Source: Aeromicrobium sp. (GTDB lineage: Bacteria > Actinomycetota > Actinomycetes > Propionibacteriales > Nocardioidaceae). From it: 52,289 nt of DNA. Under the pieces are notes generated by a model. It saw nothing but the letters and a program-made list of their open reading frames with translations, had not been told where the DNA came from and searched no databases. The stretch spans positions 1-52,289 of the forward strand of contig JACMOZ010000391.1 of assembly GCA_014377785.1 (NCBI GenBank), written 5' to 3'. The translations under genes and the position numbers were made by a program. Below are positions 1 through 12,629 of this stretch, in pieces; position 1 is the stretch's first letter, and every line of letters starts with the position of its first letter.

Positions 1-747
1 CAGGGCTGCGACCCCGCTGAGCACCAGCGCGGCGCCGCCGAACCCGTCCCCCCCAGTGGTCGGGCCCACCCCGAGGACGACCAGGACGATGACGCCACCG
101 GCCGCGCCGATCATCGCCGCCGACGTCGCGCCGCGCGTGTGCACCACTCGCCGCGACAGCATCGCCGACGCCGCAGCAGCCCACAGCAGGGTCACGGCGA
201 GAGCCGCGACGACGCGGGAGGGCCGATGCCAGCCGGCCACGATCGCCGACGCTGCGGTCAACGTGGTGGCGGCGCTGCCACCCAGGATCATCACCGCGCG
301 CAGGGCAGGCGGTGCGGTCAGCACCATGGCGGCCGTCGCACTCGCCACCACCGTGGTGTGTCCGCTCGGCAGCGAGTTCAGGATGCCGAGGTTGAAGTCA
401 GGACGGTCTAGCACGACCCGCTTGAGCAGCTGGGTCGTGACATTTGCGCCCGCGATCACCACCACCGCACCGATCGCCCACTGGCTGTGTCCGCGCGCGA
501 GGGCCAGCCCGACGCACAGCAGCATGACGACGACCACCGCGCCGATCGACACATTGCTCAAGACCCTCAGCACGGCGAGGCGTGCGTCGGGTCCGGCGTA
601 CACCGTGTCCATCGCGTCGTGGTCGAGTCGTTGGCCCGGGCCGTTGCTCACCGCGAGCCGGTACGTGGCCCAGCCGGCTCCAGCGGACACCACCATCGTC
701 GCGCCCGCGACGAGGCGGGCGACCAGCCGATCGCGAGTGGGGGACAT
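1..747 (-). CDS. PAP2-superfamily phosphatase (3' end outside window)
   Basis: This frame is open from an ATG at 747 down to base 1, so the C-terminus is cut off by the window edge (249 codons visible). The protein has several hydrophobic membrane segments. It carries the three blocks of membrane PAP2 phosphatases in order: KRVVLDRP (the lysine/RP block, with a spacing one residue shorter than the usual consensus), LPSGHTT with the catalytic-region histidine, and GWHRPSRVVAA with the nucleophile-type histidine. The family dephosphorylates lipid or isoprenoid phosphates at the membrane; the substrate here is unknown. The gene diverges from gyrB, with 221 bp between the two starts. The family call is fairly safe; the precise role is not inferable. 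Confidence 0.72.
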   Translation of the reverse strand, partial: MSPTRDRLVARLVAGATMVVSAGAGWATYRLAVSNGPGQRLDHDAMDTVYAGPDARLAVLRVLSNVSIGAVVVVMLLCVGLALARGHSQWAIGAVVVIAGANVTTQLLKRVVLDRPDFNLGILNSLPSGHTTVVASATAAMVLTAPPALRAVMILGGSAATTLTAASAIVAGWHRPSRVVAALAVTLLWAAAASAMLSRRVVHTRGATSAAMIGAAGGVIVLVVLGVGPTTGGDGFGGAALVLSGVAAL

Positions 748-833
748 GGCTCCAGCCTGCCTCATGAGGCCCAGATGTGAGAGGCGAACACCTGGGCCCC
801 TGACGTGCTCGGCCACGCTCGGTCCGCTACTAG

Positions 834-2960
<2,127 letters not shown>

Positions 2961-2970
2961 GGACTGACAG

Positions 2971-5534
<2,564 letters not shown>

Positions 5535-5538
<4 letters not shown>

Positions 5539-6326
5539 GCGACGAAGCCGCTGACACCAGCACGGACCGCAGCACCGACACAGCGCCGGGTTCCGGCGCG
5601 GGCGATGCGGCGCACACCGCCCAGATCCCGCGGATCGACAGCGACGGTGATGCCGACGGTCACACCGACAAGGGCCGACCCCGGCCGGCCGGATCCGGCA
5701 CGCCGAAGTCTGGTGCTGCGAAGCCAGTCGCAGCCAAGCACGCACCGGCCAAGCACGCACCGGCCGAGTCCGGGCCGCAGCAGCCAGGGCCGGTCGACAG
5801 CGGTCCGGCTGGCCGTCCGTTGACGGCCCGCGACTATGCCCGCACCACGGCGCAGTCACCGTCGACCACCGCCGTCATCCCGGCGGTCAAGGCTGAGCGG
5901 GAGGAACCCACCGGCCGGCCCATGACCGCGGCCCCGGGCCAGCTCGCGGAGTCGCGCAGTGGCCGGGCGGCCACGTTGCGCCTGTCGTACGTCGAGCCGT
6001 GGTCGGTCACTCGGATGGCCTTCGCCATCTCGGTCGCGATGATGATCGTGGCGGTCGTCGCGGTGGCCATCTTCTGGGTGGTGCTCGACGTCACCGGTGT
6101 GTGGGACCAGATCGACGGCAGCGTCACGTCGGTGCTCAGTGACAACACGTCCAGCTTCCGCATCACCGACTATCTCGGATTCACCCGCCTGGTCGGACTG
6201 AGTCTGGTGCTGTCTGCCCTCAACGTCGTGATCGCGACGGTGCTGGCCACGATTGCCGCGCATCTGTACAACCTCGCCGCGCAGCTGCTCGGCGGCTTCG
6301 AGATGACCTACACGTCGGAGGACTGA
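5535..6326 (+). CDS. DUF3566 membrane protein downstream of gyrA
   Basis: 263-residue protein with a GTG start overlapping the gyrA stop. The first ~145 residues are low complexity, rich in Ala/Pro/Thr/Asp/Lys and probably disordered in the cytoplasm. The rest is the conserved DUF3566 part, starting near [15 protein letters not shown]. It has two transmembrane segments (around residues 160-185 and 215-245) with a soluble loop between them, and ends in [13 protein letters not shown]. Proteins of this family sit directly after gyrA across actinomycetes (the Rv0007 position in mycobacteria). A cell-envelope or division-related role has been suggested for some members, but nothing in this sequence proves one. 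Confidence 0.9.
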
Positions 6327-6387
6327 ATCGCGGGTCGGCCCGATTTCATTCGGGTCGGGACCGTGAGGTAAAGTTCATCGCTGTTGC

Positions 6388-6462
6388 GGGCGTATAGCTC
6401 AGCTTGGTTAGAGCGCTTCCCTGATAAGGAAGAGGTCCCAGGTTCAAGTCCTGGTACGCCCA
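6388..6462 (+). tRNA. ileT: tRNA-Ile (GAT)
   Basis: A complete cloverleaf can be drawn. The acceptor stem pairs GGGCGTA with TACGCCC, and discriminator A is at 6462. The D-arm is GCTC..GAGC, the anticodon loop CTGATAA gives anticodon GAT, and the T-arm contains GGTTCAAGTCC. No CCA is encoded. The position after the DUF3566 gene is the conserved actinomycete location. Confidence 0.96.
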
Positions 6463-6479
6463 CTGTTCGAGGAGGTTCC

Positions 6480-6593
6480 ATGAAGAAGATCATCGCCCTC
6501 GGCCTCACCGCCGGCGGGGTGCTGTGGGCCCTCGGACAACGCAGGAAGTCGGCACCGGTCGACACGTGGGCCGCGGGAACGGACCCGGTCTGA
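6480..6593 (+). CDS. DLW-39 family small protein
   Basis: 37-residue protein starting MKKIIALGLTAGG and ending DTWAAGTDPV. A strong Shine-Dalgarno GAGGAGG sits seven bases upstream of the ATG at 6480. It has one short hydrophobic helix near the N-terminus and a basic QRRK patch. Small proteins of this type (DLW-39 family, named for the conserved D-L/T-W near the end) are common between the gyrA-linked tRNA genes of actinobacteria. Their function is unknown. Confidence 0.8.
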   Translation: MKKIIALGLTAGGVLWALGQRRKSAPVDTWAAGTDPV

Positions 6594-6614
6594 CCAGCAC
6601 AGCCCAATCAGCAC

Positions 6615-6690
6615 GGGGCCTTGGCGCAATTGGTAGCGCACCTGCTTTGCAAGCAGGGGGTTAGGGGTTCGAGTCCCCTAGGCTCCACCA
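6615..6690 (+). tRNA. alaT: tRNA-Ala (TGC), CCA encoded
   Basis: The acceptor stem pairs GGGGCCT with AGGCTCC (one G-T wobble). The anticodon loop TTTGCAA gives TGC, the T-arm is GGGGTTCGAGTCCCC, and the terminal CCA is encoded at 6688-6690. In many actinomycetes ppiA follows close to this tRNA; here the accessory block starts immediately after it. Confidence 0.96.
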
Positions 6691-6696
6691 TACAAT

Positions 6697-6724
6697 CGGG
6701 TTACCTACGAAACTAGGTAGCCCG
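6697..6724 (+). terminator. Stem-loop after tRNA-Ala
   Basis: CGGGTTACCTA and TAGGTAGCCCG form an 11-bp stem with one G-T pair around the six-base loop CGAAAC, starting seven bases after the tRNA. No clear T run follows. The position suggests termination or 3' end protection of the tRNA transcript. Confidence 0.6.
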
Positions 6725-6814
6725 ACCTGCGAAACTCTTAGCGCCGCCGCTATTTGTTCGCCTTCCCTTTCGTCCGGATGGGGCCCAAGCCAGGAGCGTG
6801 TCGGAAGAGCACGC

Positions 6815-6856
6815 AAATCGATCGGGCCCAGTCCAAGACCTGGGCCCGATCGATTT
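6815..6856. terminator. Strong bidirectional hairpin terminator
   Basis: A perfect 17-bp inverted repeat (AAATCGATCGGGCCCAG and its complement) surrounds the eight-base loop TCCAAGAC. A-rich and T-rich ends lie on both sides of the stem. It lies 15 bp beyond the stop of the reverse-strand gene ending at 6871 and downstream of the tRNA genes, so it can stop transcription from both directions. Confidence 0.8.
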
Positions 6857-6870
6857 CTTGCTACGGCGAA

Positions 6871-8724
6871 CTAGCCGTTGTACTTGAAGATCCAGAGACC
6901 ACTGTCACGGTCGCTGGCTGCGACGTACTCCTCACCGCCCTGCTCGAAGGTCTGGACACCCCAGAAGTTGTTGCCACCTTCTGCGATGTAGCGGCCCTTC
7001 TCGACGATCTTGTCGTCCTCGATCTCGGCGACGCGGAAGCCACCTGAGTAGTACGAGAAGTACATACGGTTGGCCACCGTTTGTGAGGTCGCAACCTCGT
7101 GTACCGAAAGGTCGCCGAAGCCGTCTGCAAACGCTGGGTCGTGCGCTTCCGGGATGGCGTACGTGTCGAGCTCGGTCATCTTGCCGTCCGAGTTGTCGAA
7201 TAGGTGCACGTAACCCCAGCCGTCGAAGGCCGACGAGAAGGTCAACTCGTCGCCGGTCGCTCCTAGCGCGATCGGCGCCAGTTCAGTGCCATCTCCAGCC
7301 AGACAATCCGCTTCGTCGTACGGCGCATCGAAGATCGCGTAGCCCTGCGATCGAGGAGCCACGCCGAACGTCGGAATGTCACCGGCGACACTCATCCCGA
7401 GTGTGATCTCGCATGCGTCGGACGCCGTCCGGTTGAACAGAAGGATGGCGCTGTACCCGCCAGCTTCGCTGACGTTGGCAACCTTGGCCGTGAAGTCGCA
7501 GACACCACGTTCGACCACCGCGATCTGGGTGCCGTCGCCGGCTGGTACCGACGAATCACATGCCAGGCCAACGAACTTCGACTGACCAGTGATGATGTCG
7601 CCCGGCTTGAGCTTCGTGGTGTTGCTTCCTTGGCTGGCGGTGACCTCCGTGCCGTCGGTGAGGTTCTTTGTCGTGAGTGAGAATGGGGCGAAGTCCTCGT
7701 CCGCTCCGACGACATATTTATTATCCATGGTGAACTCGGCCTGGTGTCCGTTGCCTTCGGGCGGGACGGTGAATCTGCTCTCAAGAGCTTCGGGGTCAGG
7801 GTTGGTGAAGTCGGTGTCTCCAAGGTAGACCGGGTTCTGCACGTCGGTCATGTCGACCTTGACGTAGCCGGCGTCCCAATACGACAGCAACATGACTTGT
7901 TCGCCACCGATCTCCTTGACGACGATGTCGTGCAGGAAGATCTCGGCCAGGTTGCTCGGCGCGTCCTGTTTGATTTGCGGGAACAGTTCATCGAGGTCGT
8001 ACTCCGCTGTCAGGAAGGGCTTCCTCGGGTCGGTGATGTCCATGATGTCGACATCGGTGCCCTCTTCGTTGTCCACGATGACGGCGTATGCCTTGTCACC
8101 CGCATCCCATGCGAAGACGCTGTGGATCTGGTTGGCGTCCTTTTTGCCCTGGCCGTTGGCGGTGAAGTCTCCGATCCCCTCCGCGAGTGGAGTCGGGTGG
8201 GCTGGGTTGGTGACGTCGTACAGGTTCATGCCACCGAAGCCGGTCTTGTCGTTGCACTTCTCGTTGTTGGAGATCAGAATGTCGCCGTCGAAGTACGGCG
8301 TGCTGATCGGCACCGCCTGGATACCTTCGCCGGGGTAGCTGCCCTCCTTGGAATTGATGAAGGCAACCTCCTCCGGACTCTCCACGTCGGAGATGTCGAC
8401 GACATGCACACCGTTGTACTTGCAGGTGACCACGCCCCATGAGGCGAGGTAGGCGAAGTCACCGAGAACGCCGACGTCCGCGATCTTCTCTGGTACGACG
8501 TTCTTGAGTTTGATCTTGCTGACGAGGTCGATGTTGTCGCTCTGGCTGGCGGGCAAGTGCCCGGCAGAATCACCATGTTGGTCTGTATCGCGAGGGTTGT
8601 CGGAAACAAGAACACCCCCGTCCGACTCCGGCTCAGGATGCGCAAACGCCGCCCCGCTCGCTGCGGTGGATAAAGCCACCGCCATTAAAAGGGCTGTCAG
8701 GCCTCGATTGGAACGCAATTGCAT
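6871..8724 (-). CDS. Secreted LVIVD-repeat beta-propeller protein with inserted PA domain
   Basis: 617 residues with an N-terminal Sec signal peptide (hydrophobic residues ~8-28, likely cut after AFA-HPEPE). The mature part shows several LVIVD-type blade motifs: VHVVDISDVESP, MNLYDVTNPAHP, VDIMDITDPRKP and VKVDMTDVQNP. A protease-associated (PA) type domain is inserted at about residues 375-470, recognisable from VERGVCDFTAKVANVSEAGG followed by ILLF. The propeller resumes in the C-terminal 140 residues. Such proteins are extracellular or cell-wall associated, and PA domains usually serve protein interaction or substrate access. No catalytic motif was seen. The gene stands alone, with a strong terminator behind it and two inverted repeats before it. 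Confidence 0.75.
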   Translation of the reverse strand: MQLRSNRGLTALLMAVALSTAASGAAFAHPEPESDGGVLVSDNPRDTDQHGDSAGHLPASQSDNIDLVSKIKLKNVVPEKIADVGVLGDFAYLASWGVVTCKYNGVHVVDISDVESPEEVAFINSKEGSYPGEGIQAVPISTPYFDGDILISNNEKCNDKTGFGGMNLYDVTNPAHPTPLAEGIGDFTANGQGKKDANQIHSVFAWDAGDKAYAVIVDNEEGTDVDIMDITDPRKPFLTAEYDLDELFPQIKQDAPSNLAEIFLHDIVVKEIGGEQVMLLSYWDAGYVKVDMTDVQNPVYLGDTDFTNPDPEALESRFTVPPEGNGHQAEFTMDNKYVVGADEDFAPFSLTTKNLTDGTEVTASQGSNTTKLKPGDIITGQSKFVGLACDSSVPAGDGTQIAVVERGVCDFTAKVANVSEAGGYSAILLFNRTASDACEITLGMSVAGDIPTFGVAPRSQGYAIFDAPYDEADCLAGDGTELAPIALGATGDELTFSSAFDGWGYVHLFDNSDGKMTELDTYAIPEAHDPAFADGFGDLSVHEVATSQTVANRMYFSYYSGGFRVAEIEDDKIVEKGRYIAEGGNNFWGVQTFEQGGEEYVAASDRDSGLWIFKYNG

Positions 8725-8767
8725 GGTTCTCCCCGATCGGACCGCTTCGTGGGCGGACGTAGTCCCA

Positions 8768-8785
8768 GCACTCGGATCCGAGTGC
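8768..8785. promoter_or_regulatory. 18-bp perfect palindrome, candidate operator
   Basis: GCACTCGGATCCGAGTGC is its own reverse complement. It lies 44-61 bp upstream of the reverse-strand start at 8724, where an operator or activator site would be expected. A palindrome of this length by chance in a short intergenic region is unlikely. The binding protein is unknown. Confidence 0.45.
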
Positions 8786-8798
8786 GTGGTGTGTTTTA

Positions 8799-8815
8799 CG
8801 TCACACTAGGTGACG
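8799..8815. promoter_or_regulatory. Small inverted repeat in the 8.7-8.96 kb intergenic region
   Basis: CGTCAC-ACTAG-GTGACG forms six-base inverted arms 13 bp beyond the 18-bp palindrome. It may be a second operator for the divergent pair (secreted propeller gene and GNAT gene) or an incidental hairpin. Confidence 0.3.
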
Positions 8816-8962
8816 GATGATCTTTTACCTAGCCCGCGCGGATGGTTTACCTGCGGCGACTGCAGTCTGCCCTCGTACGACGAGGGCGCCGCCAGGCTGC
8901 TCACAGAGCACCGGCGAGCGCAGGATCCTGGTCCTCATGGCCCGGGACGGGATTGTGGGAGC

Positions 8963-9898
8963 ATGAGGTGCCGCAGGGCCACGCCCGACGACGTTGACGT
9001 CCTCGTCGACTTCCCTGACGACCCCGGCGTGGCGGGTCTGCCCCGCGACCAGGTGCGTGAGGACTTCGATGCAGGACGCATGCGCCCGGAATGGTCCTGG
9101 CTGCTCGAGGACGAGGGACGCCTGCTGGGCCGCGCCCTGTGGTGGGGTCGTGGCGACGCCGTGCCGAGCGCTCTCGATGCGTTGGACGTCCTGCCGGAGC
9201 TTGATGACCCACGGTCGGCTGCGGTCGACCTGCTGCGCAGCGGACATGCCGACTTCGCCGCGTCCGGCATGAGTCGGCTGCCTGCGTACACCGTCCGGCT
9301 GTCCGGAGACTGGCGTGAGGACGAGCGGGCGACCCGTGCGGCGACGTGGCGGTGCGAGGCGATGTCGGACGTCGGGATCAGCAGCTCGCTCGAGCGCCGC
9401 CAGTACGCCTGGACACCGGAGATCGGCGTCCCTGCGAGCAGCTCGCGAGTCGAGTTCCGGCCGGGCTCGGACGAGGAGTTCGTGAAGCTGTTCCGCGAGG
9501 CCGCTCGCGCCAGTTTGGACGTCGAGACCCGTCGCGCGCTGGAGACCATGGACGAGCTCAGCCAGGCCCAGGACGACTTTGAGTTCTACGCCAGTTGCCC
9601 AGGCGAGCGCGACTGGTGGCGGGTGGCAATAGACGGCGACGGTGTGCCGGTGGGCTTCATCGTGCCGTCGGCGACGCCTTACCACCGCAACGTGGGCTAC
9701 CTCGGCGTGCTGCCGAGTCGCCGCGGACAGCGGCTCGTCGACGACCTGCTGAGCGAGGTGACGCGGATCCATGCCGACGCGGGTGCCGAACGGATCACCG
9801 CCACCACGGACATGACGAACCTGCCGATGGCGGTGGCGTTCGATCGAGCCGGCTACCAGGTCACCGAGATCCGGCTGGTGCTCGAGGGACCGCGCTGA
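8963..9898 (+). CDS. GNAT-family N-acetyltransferase
   Basis: 311 residues from an ATG at 8963 preceded by GGGAG. The N-terminal half begins MRCRRATPDDVDVLVDF, a typical GNAT beginning, and the C-terminal half carries a clear acetyl-CoA motif (YLGVLPSRRGQRLVDDLL) and the late GNAT pattern NLPMAVAFDRAGYQV. The length suggests two GNAT folds, the first degenerate. The family transfers acetyl groups from acetyl-CoA to amines; the substrate is unknown. An upstream GTG at 8810 would add 51 residues without GNAT similarity and is less likely. Confidence 0.8.
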   Translation: MRCRRATPDDVDVLVDFPDDPGVAGLPRDQVREDFDAGRMRPEWSWLLEDEGRLLGRALWWGRGDAVPSALDALDVLPELDDPRSAAVDLLRSGHADFAASGMSRLPAYTVRLSGDWREDERATRAATWRCEAMSDVGISSSLERRQYAWTPEIGVPASSSRVEFRPGSDEEFVKLFREAARASLDVETRRALETMDELSQAQDDFEFYASCPGERDWWRVAIDGDGVPVGFIVPSATPYHRNVGYLGVLPSRRGQRLVDDLLSEVTRIHADAGAERITATTDMTNLPMAVAFDRAGYQVTEIRLVLEGPR

Positions 9899-10142
9899 TA
9901 CCGGCCTGCGACTGTGGGGCAGCCCTGGAGTTGGTGGCTGCCGACGTCCGCATTGAACGAAACCTGAACCGGAAGCCGTTCGCTAGACCTCGCCATCACC
10001 CGACACCCTCAGACCACCGCCGTGCCACACGCCCGCCGACCCACATTCATGCGAGGAGAACCTCTTTAATCCGCCGCCGGATTGCGGCCCAAATCCGATC
10101 CGGAATGAACTCGAAATCGAGGCTCGTAACCACAGCAGGACG
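9899..10142. other. Intergenic stretch, no feature recognised
   Basis: This is the convergent interval between the GNAT gene and the reverse-strand histidine kinase gene. I see no convincing gene, tRNA or strong hairpin in it. It is somewhat richer in A than its surroundings. Confidence 0.5.
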
Positions 10143-11588
10143 CTACGGAACGCTCCCCGGCTGTGGCTCCGGCACTGTGCGCGGCAGTGTTGCCCGCACC
10201 AGTGTGCCGTGTGGTCTGTGCGCACGCGTCTCAAGGTTGCCCCCGACAAAACTCACCCTTTCCCGCATCCCTACCAGGCCCAGTCCACCGAATCCTCCCT
10301 GTAGGCCAGAGGTCTCCGGCATGCCTCGGCCGTCGTCGGTGACGGTGAGCTGGACCGAGTCGCCGAAGCGTAGATCGACTCGGACGTGCTTGGCGTGGGC
10401 ATGGCGGACGATGTTGCTCAGCGCTTCTTGGGTGACGCGGTACACCGCCATCTCGGACGGTGACGCCAGCCGGGCTTCGTCCCCGCTTACTCTCAGGGCG
10501 ATGGGCAGCCCACAGCGACCCTGCACTTCGGTGACGAGATGCCGAAGGGCGGCGACAAGCCCGAGGTCGTCGAGCACCGGTGGTCGTAGCCCGCGGATCA
10601 CCTTGCGCAGCGAGCTGACCACCTCCGCGGCCAGCTCGCCGTCGCGGCGCACCCGCGCGGCCAGCGGCGCCGGCAGTGATGGGTCGTGCGCGAGCTGCTC
10701 GAGCGTCCGCACCAGGTAGGTGAGGGTCTGCAGAGGGTCGTCGTGCAGGTCCTGCGCGAGGTGCCTGCGTTCGTCCTCCTGCACGGTGAGCAGGTGTCCG
10801 GCGTAGGCGCGCTGCTCCTGTGCGCGACGCTGCTCCTCGGTGACGTCGATGAGCACGACCTGCACGAGGCGCTCGCCGGATCCCGCCTCGAAAGCGCGGG
10901 CCCGTGGCACGAACAGGCGCTTGTCGCCATCGGGCGCCTGCACGGCCAGACGTGATACCTGCCCGGCCAGGATTGCCTCGGCGGTTGCCTCGACCAGGTC
11001 CGAGAGCGGATGTCCTCGCACGTCGGCCCCGAGCAGTTGCAGGGCCGCGTTGTTGGCCTCGGTCACGACCCCAGCGGAATCGGTGACCAGCACCGGGGAT
11101 GCCTGCTCGTCGAACAAGCCCCGGTAGCGGGCCTCCGCGACCTCGCTTGCACGTAGTGCCTGTTCGGCACGCCGGCGCACCTGCTCCTCTCGTTCGACCC
11201 GCTGCCCGACGACGACCGCGACCGCGTTGGCGATGACCAGGTAGCTGATCTCCACCCAGGCGTGCCCAGCCCTCCCGCCCTCGATGAAGGTCCAATTCGG
11301 AACCATCAGCGCGGTCGACCACAGTGCGGTGCCGACAGCCCCGCGGACTCCGAAGTTCAGCGCGGCGTAGATGACCGGGACGAACAGAAGCGTGATCGTC
11401 GTCGACGTGGGCATCCCGAAGGGCAGCCGGACATGAAATATGTCGAGCACGACCACGTGGAGGAACGCAACCAGCAGCACTCCGGCCTGGACGAGCCAGA
11501 ACCGACCGGCGCGCACCGGAGGGCGCAGCATGCGCACCACCTCGAAGGCCCGGGACCCGAAGATGCGGGGCCGCAGGTCAGCGATCAT
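10143..11588 (-). CDS. NarL-type sensor histidine kinase with PAS domain
   Basis: 481 residues. The N-terminal third has about four membrane segments (residues ~25-130), then a short coiled coil, then a PAS domain (about 150-260, beginning YRGLFDEQASPVLVTDSAG). A HisKA_3 dimerisation domain follows with the phospho-acceptor His in DERRHLAQDLHDDPLQTL, then an HATPase domain (NIVRHAHAKH, DDGRGMP, GLGLVGMRERV). It autophosphorylates in response to an unknown signal sensed by the membrane or PAS part. The gene overlaps the 3' end of the response regulator gene by 11 bases, so the two form a cognate pair. Its position next to the nosZ operon suggests control of that operon (inference). Confidence 0.88.
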   Translation of the reverse strand: MIADLRPRIFGSRAFEVVRMLRPPVRAGRFWLVQAGVLLVAFLHVVVLDIFHVRLPFGMPTSTTITLLFVPVIYAALNFGVRGAVGTALWSTALMVPNWTFIEGGRAGHAWVEISYLVIANAVAVVVGQRVEREEQVRRRAEQALRASEVAEARYRGLFDEQASPVLVTDSAGVVTEANNAALQLLGADVRGHPLSDLVEATAEAILAGQVSRLAVQAPDGDKRLFVPRARAFEAGSGERLVQVVLIDVTEEQRRAQEQRAYAGHLLTVQEDERRHLAQDLHDDPLQTLTYLVRTLEQLAHDPSLPAPLAARVRRDGELAAEVVSSLRKVIRGLRPPVLDDLGLVAALRHLVTEVQGRCGLPIALRVSGDEARLASPSEMAVYRVTQEALSNIVRHAHAKHVRVDLRFGDSVQLTVTDDGRGMPETSGLQGGFGGLGLVGMRERVSFVGGNLETRAHRPHGTLVRATLPRTVPEPQPGSVP

Positions 11589-12231
11589 CGCCGACGGTCA
11601 GCAACTTGGTCGAGATGGCGCGCACCACCGCCTCGGTGCGCGAACTGACTCCCAGCTTGGCGTAAATGTTTTCGCAGTGGCGTTCCACGGTCCGAGGGCT
11701 GATGCCCAGCCGTGTCGCCACTTCCTTGTTATGCAAGCCTGCCGCGAGCAGGTTCAGGACCGCCAGTTCTCGGTCGGTGAGGGCGACCGGCCCCCCGTCG
11801 GTCCCGCGCGACCACGCCAGGAGCCTCGTGGGCAGGTCTGACTGGAGAACGGTCACGCCACTCGCCACGGCCCGAACCGCCTCGACCAGTTCCCGGCCGG
11901 GAGCGGTCTTCCGCAGATACCCGGCGGCACCGGCTTCGAGTGCGCCGCGGACGTACTCGTCCTCGTCGTAGGCGCTCACCATCAGCACCCGCACCTCGGG
12001 ATGGTCACGGGTGAGCCGGCGGGTGACCTCGATGCCGTTGATCCCGGGCAGCCGGATGTCCATGAGCACCACGCGGGGGTGCAGCTGGTTGACGAGTGTG
12101 AGGGCGACCTCGCCGGAGGCCGCGTCACCAACCACTTGCAGGTCAGAGTGTTCCTCGAAAATCTGGCGGGTGCCGTCACGGTGCAGCGCGTGGTCGTCAA
12201 CCACGATCACGCGGATGACCTCAGGCTCCAT
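11578..12231 (-). CDS. LuxR/NarL-family response regulator
   Basis: 217 residues from an ATG at 12231 (MEPEVIRVIVVDDHALHRDG), preceded by GGAGGG. The receiver domain has the acidic pocket VDDH and the phospho-acceptor Asp in VVLMDIRLPGING, with the conserved Lys in YLRKTAPG. The C-terminal helix-turn-helix is LTDRELAVLNLLAAGLHNKEVATRLGIS followed by TVERHCENIYAKLGV. It is the first gene of a two-gene operon with the histidine kinase and is transcribed away from nosZ across a 398-bp region. That geometry makes it a plausible regulator of the divergent nosZ promoter, but no target site is proven. Confidence 0.88.
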   Translation of the reverse strand: MEPEVIRVIVVDDHALHRDGTRQIFEEHSDLQVVGDAASGEVALTLVNQLHPRVVLMDIRLPGINGIEVTRRLTRDHPEVRVLMVSAYDEDEYVRGALEAGAAGYLRKTAPGRELVEAVRAVASGVTVLQSDLPTRLLAWSRGTDGGPVALTDRELAVLNLLAAGLHNKEVATRLGISPRTVERHCENIYAKLGVSSRTEAVVRAISTKLLTVGDDR

Positions 12232-12360
12232 AGTCAACAGGTTACCCTCCATCGCGGCGATGATCATGGCGGAAACCACCCACTCCCCGTGCGTGGAATG
12301 GCCCCGGACGTTGGCGGAGAACACGGTGCCCACTTCGCCGCGGCGGCACCACGATGATGA

Positions 12361-12380
12361 CGGGACGGGCCACCGTCCCG
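12361..12380. promoter_or_regulatory. Inverted repeat upstream of nosZ
   Basis: CGGGACGG-GCCA-CCGTCCCG has perfect eight-base arms with a four-base spacer. It lies midway between the response-regulator start and nosZ. It could be an operator for the LuxR-type regulator or a hairpin; no T run follows, so a terminator is less likely. Confidence 0.4.
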
Positions 12381-12427
12381 GTCGGTGCGGGATCGACTGA
12401 CGCGCCGACTCAGAAGGAGAGGTAACC

Positions 12428-12547
12428 GTGGGTTGCCAATCTGACGGGGTAGCGGTGGGGTTCTGCCACCAAGCCGGTGCGCGCCAACCGGTGCTGGACG
12501 TCGCAGTCGAGACGAACGGGCCTATCTTCTGGGGCCTTTGGCTTTAG
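12428..12547 (+). CDS. Possible 39-aa leader peptide upstream of nosZ
   Basis: GTG-started reading frame beginning MGCQSDGVAVGFCHQAG and ending in WGLWL. It is preceded by AAGGAGAGG at a six-base spacing, a stronger ribosome site than that of many genes here. It contains two Cys and two Trp residues and ends 82 bp before nosZ. No family is recognised. It may be a regulatory leader, a small protein or a chance frame; the strong ribosome site is the only support. Confidence 0.3.
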   Translation: MGCQSDGVAVGFCHQAGARQPVLDVAVETNGPIFWGLWL

Positions 12548-12629
12548 CGGGCCCGAGGCGGCCAGCTCAAGCGTATCTCTCAGGCGTCGCACAGCCTTGA
12601 GCAATTTGTGAGTAACGAGAGGAAACTGC

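Larger units (their letters stand above)
12232..12629. other. Divergent regulatory region between response regulator and nosZ
   Basis: This 398-bp non-coding interval separates the two-component operon from the nosZ operon. It holds a 20-bp inverted repeat at 12361-12380, a possible 39-codon leader reading frame at 12428-12547 with a strong ribosome site, and the nosZ Shine-Dalgarno GAGAGGA just before 12630. I found no clear FNR box (TTGAT-N4-ATCAA). Confidence 0.55.

Noticed and set aside
6691..6900. Integrated element at the tRNA-Ala 3' end
   Set aside because: No integrase gene and no obvious second copy of the tRNA end was found in the window, so an attachment-site call is not supported.
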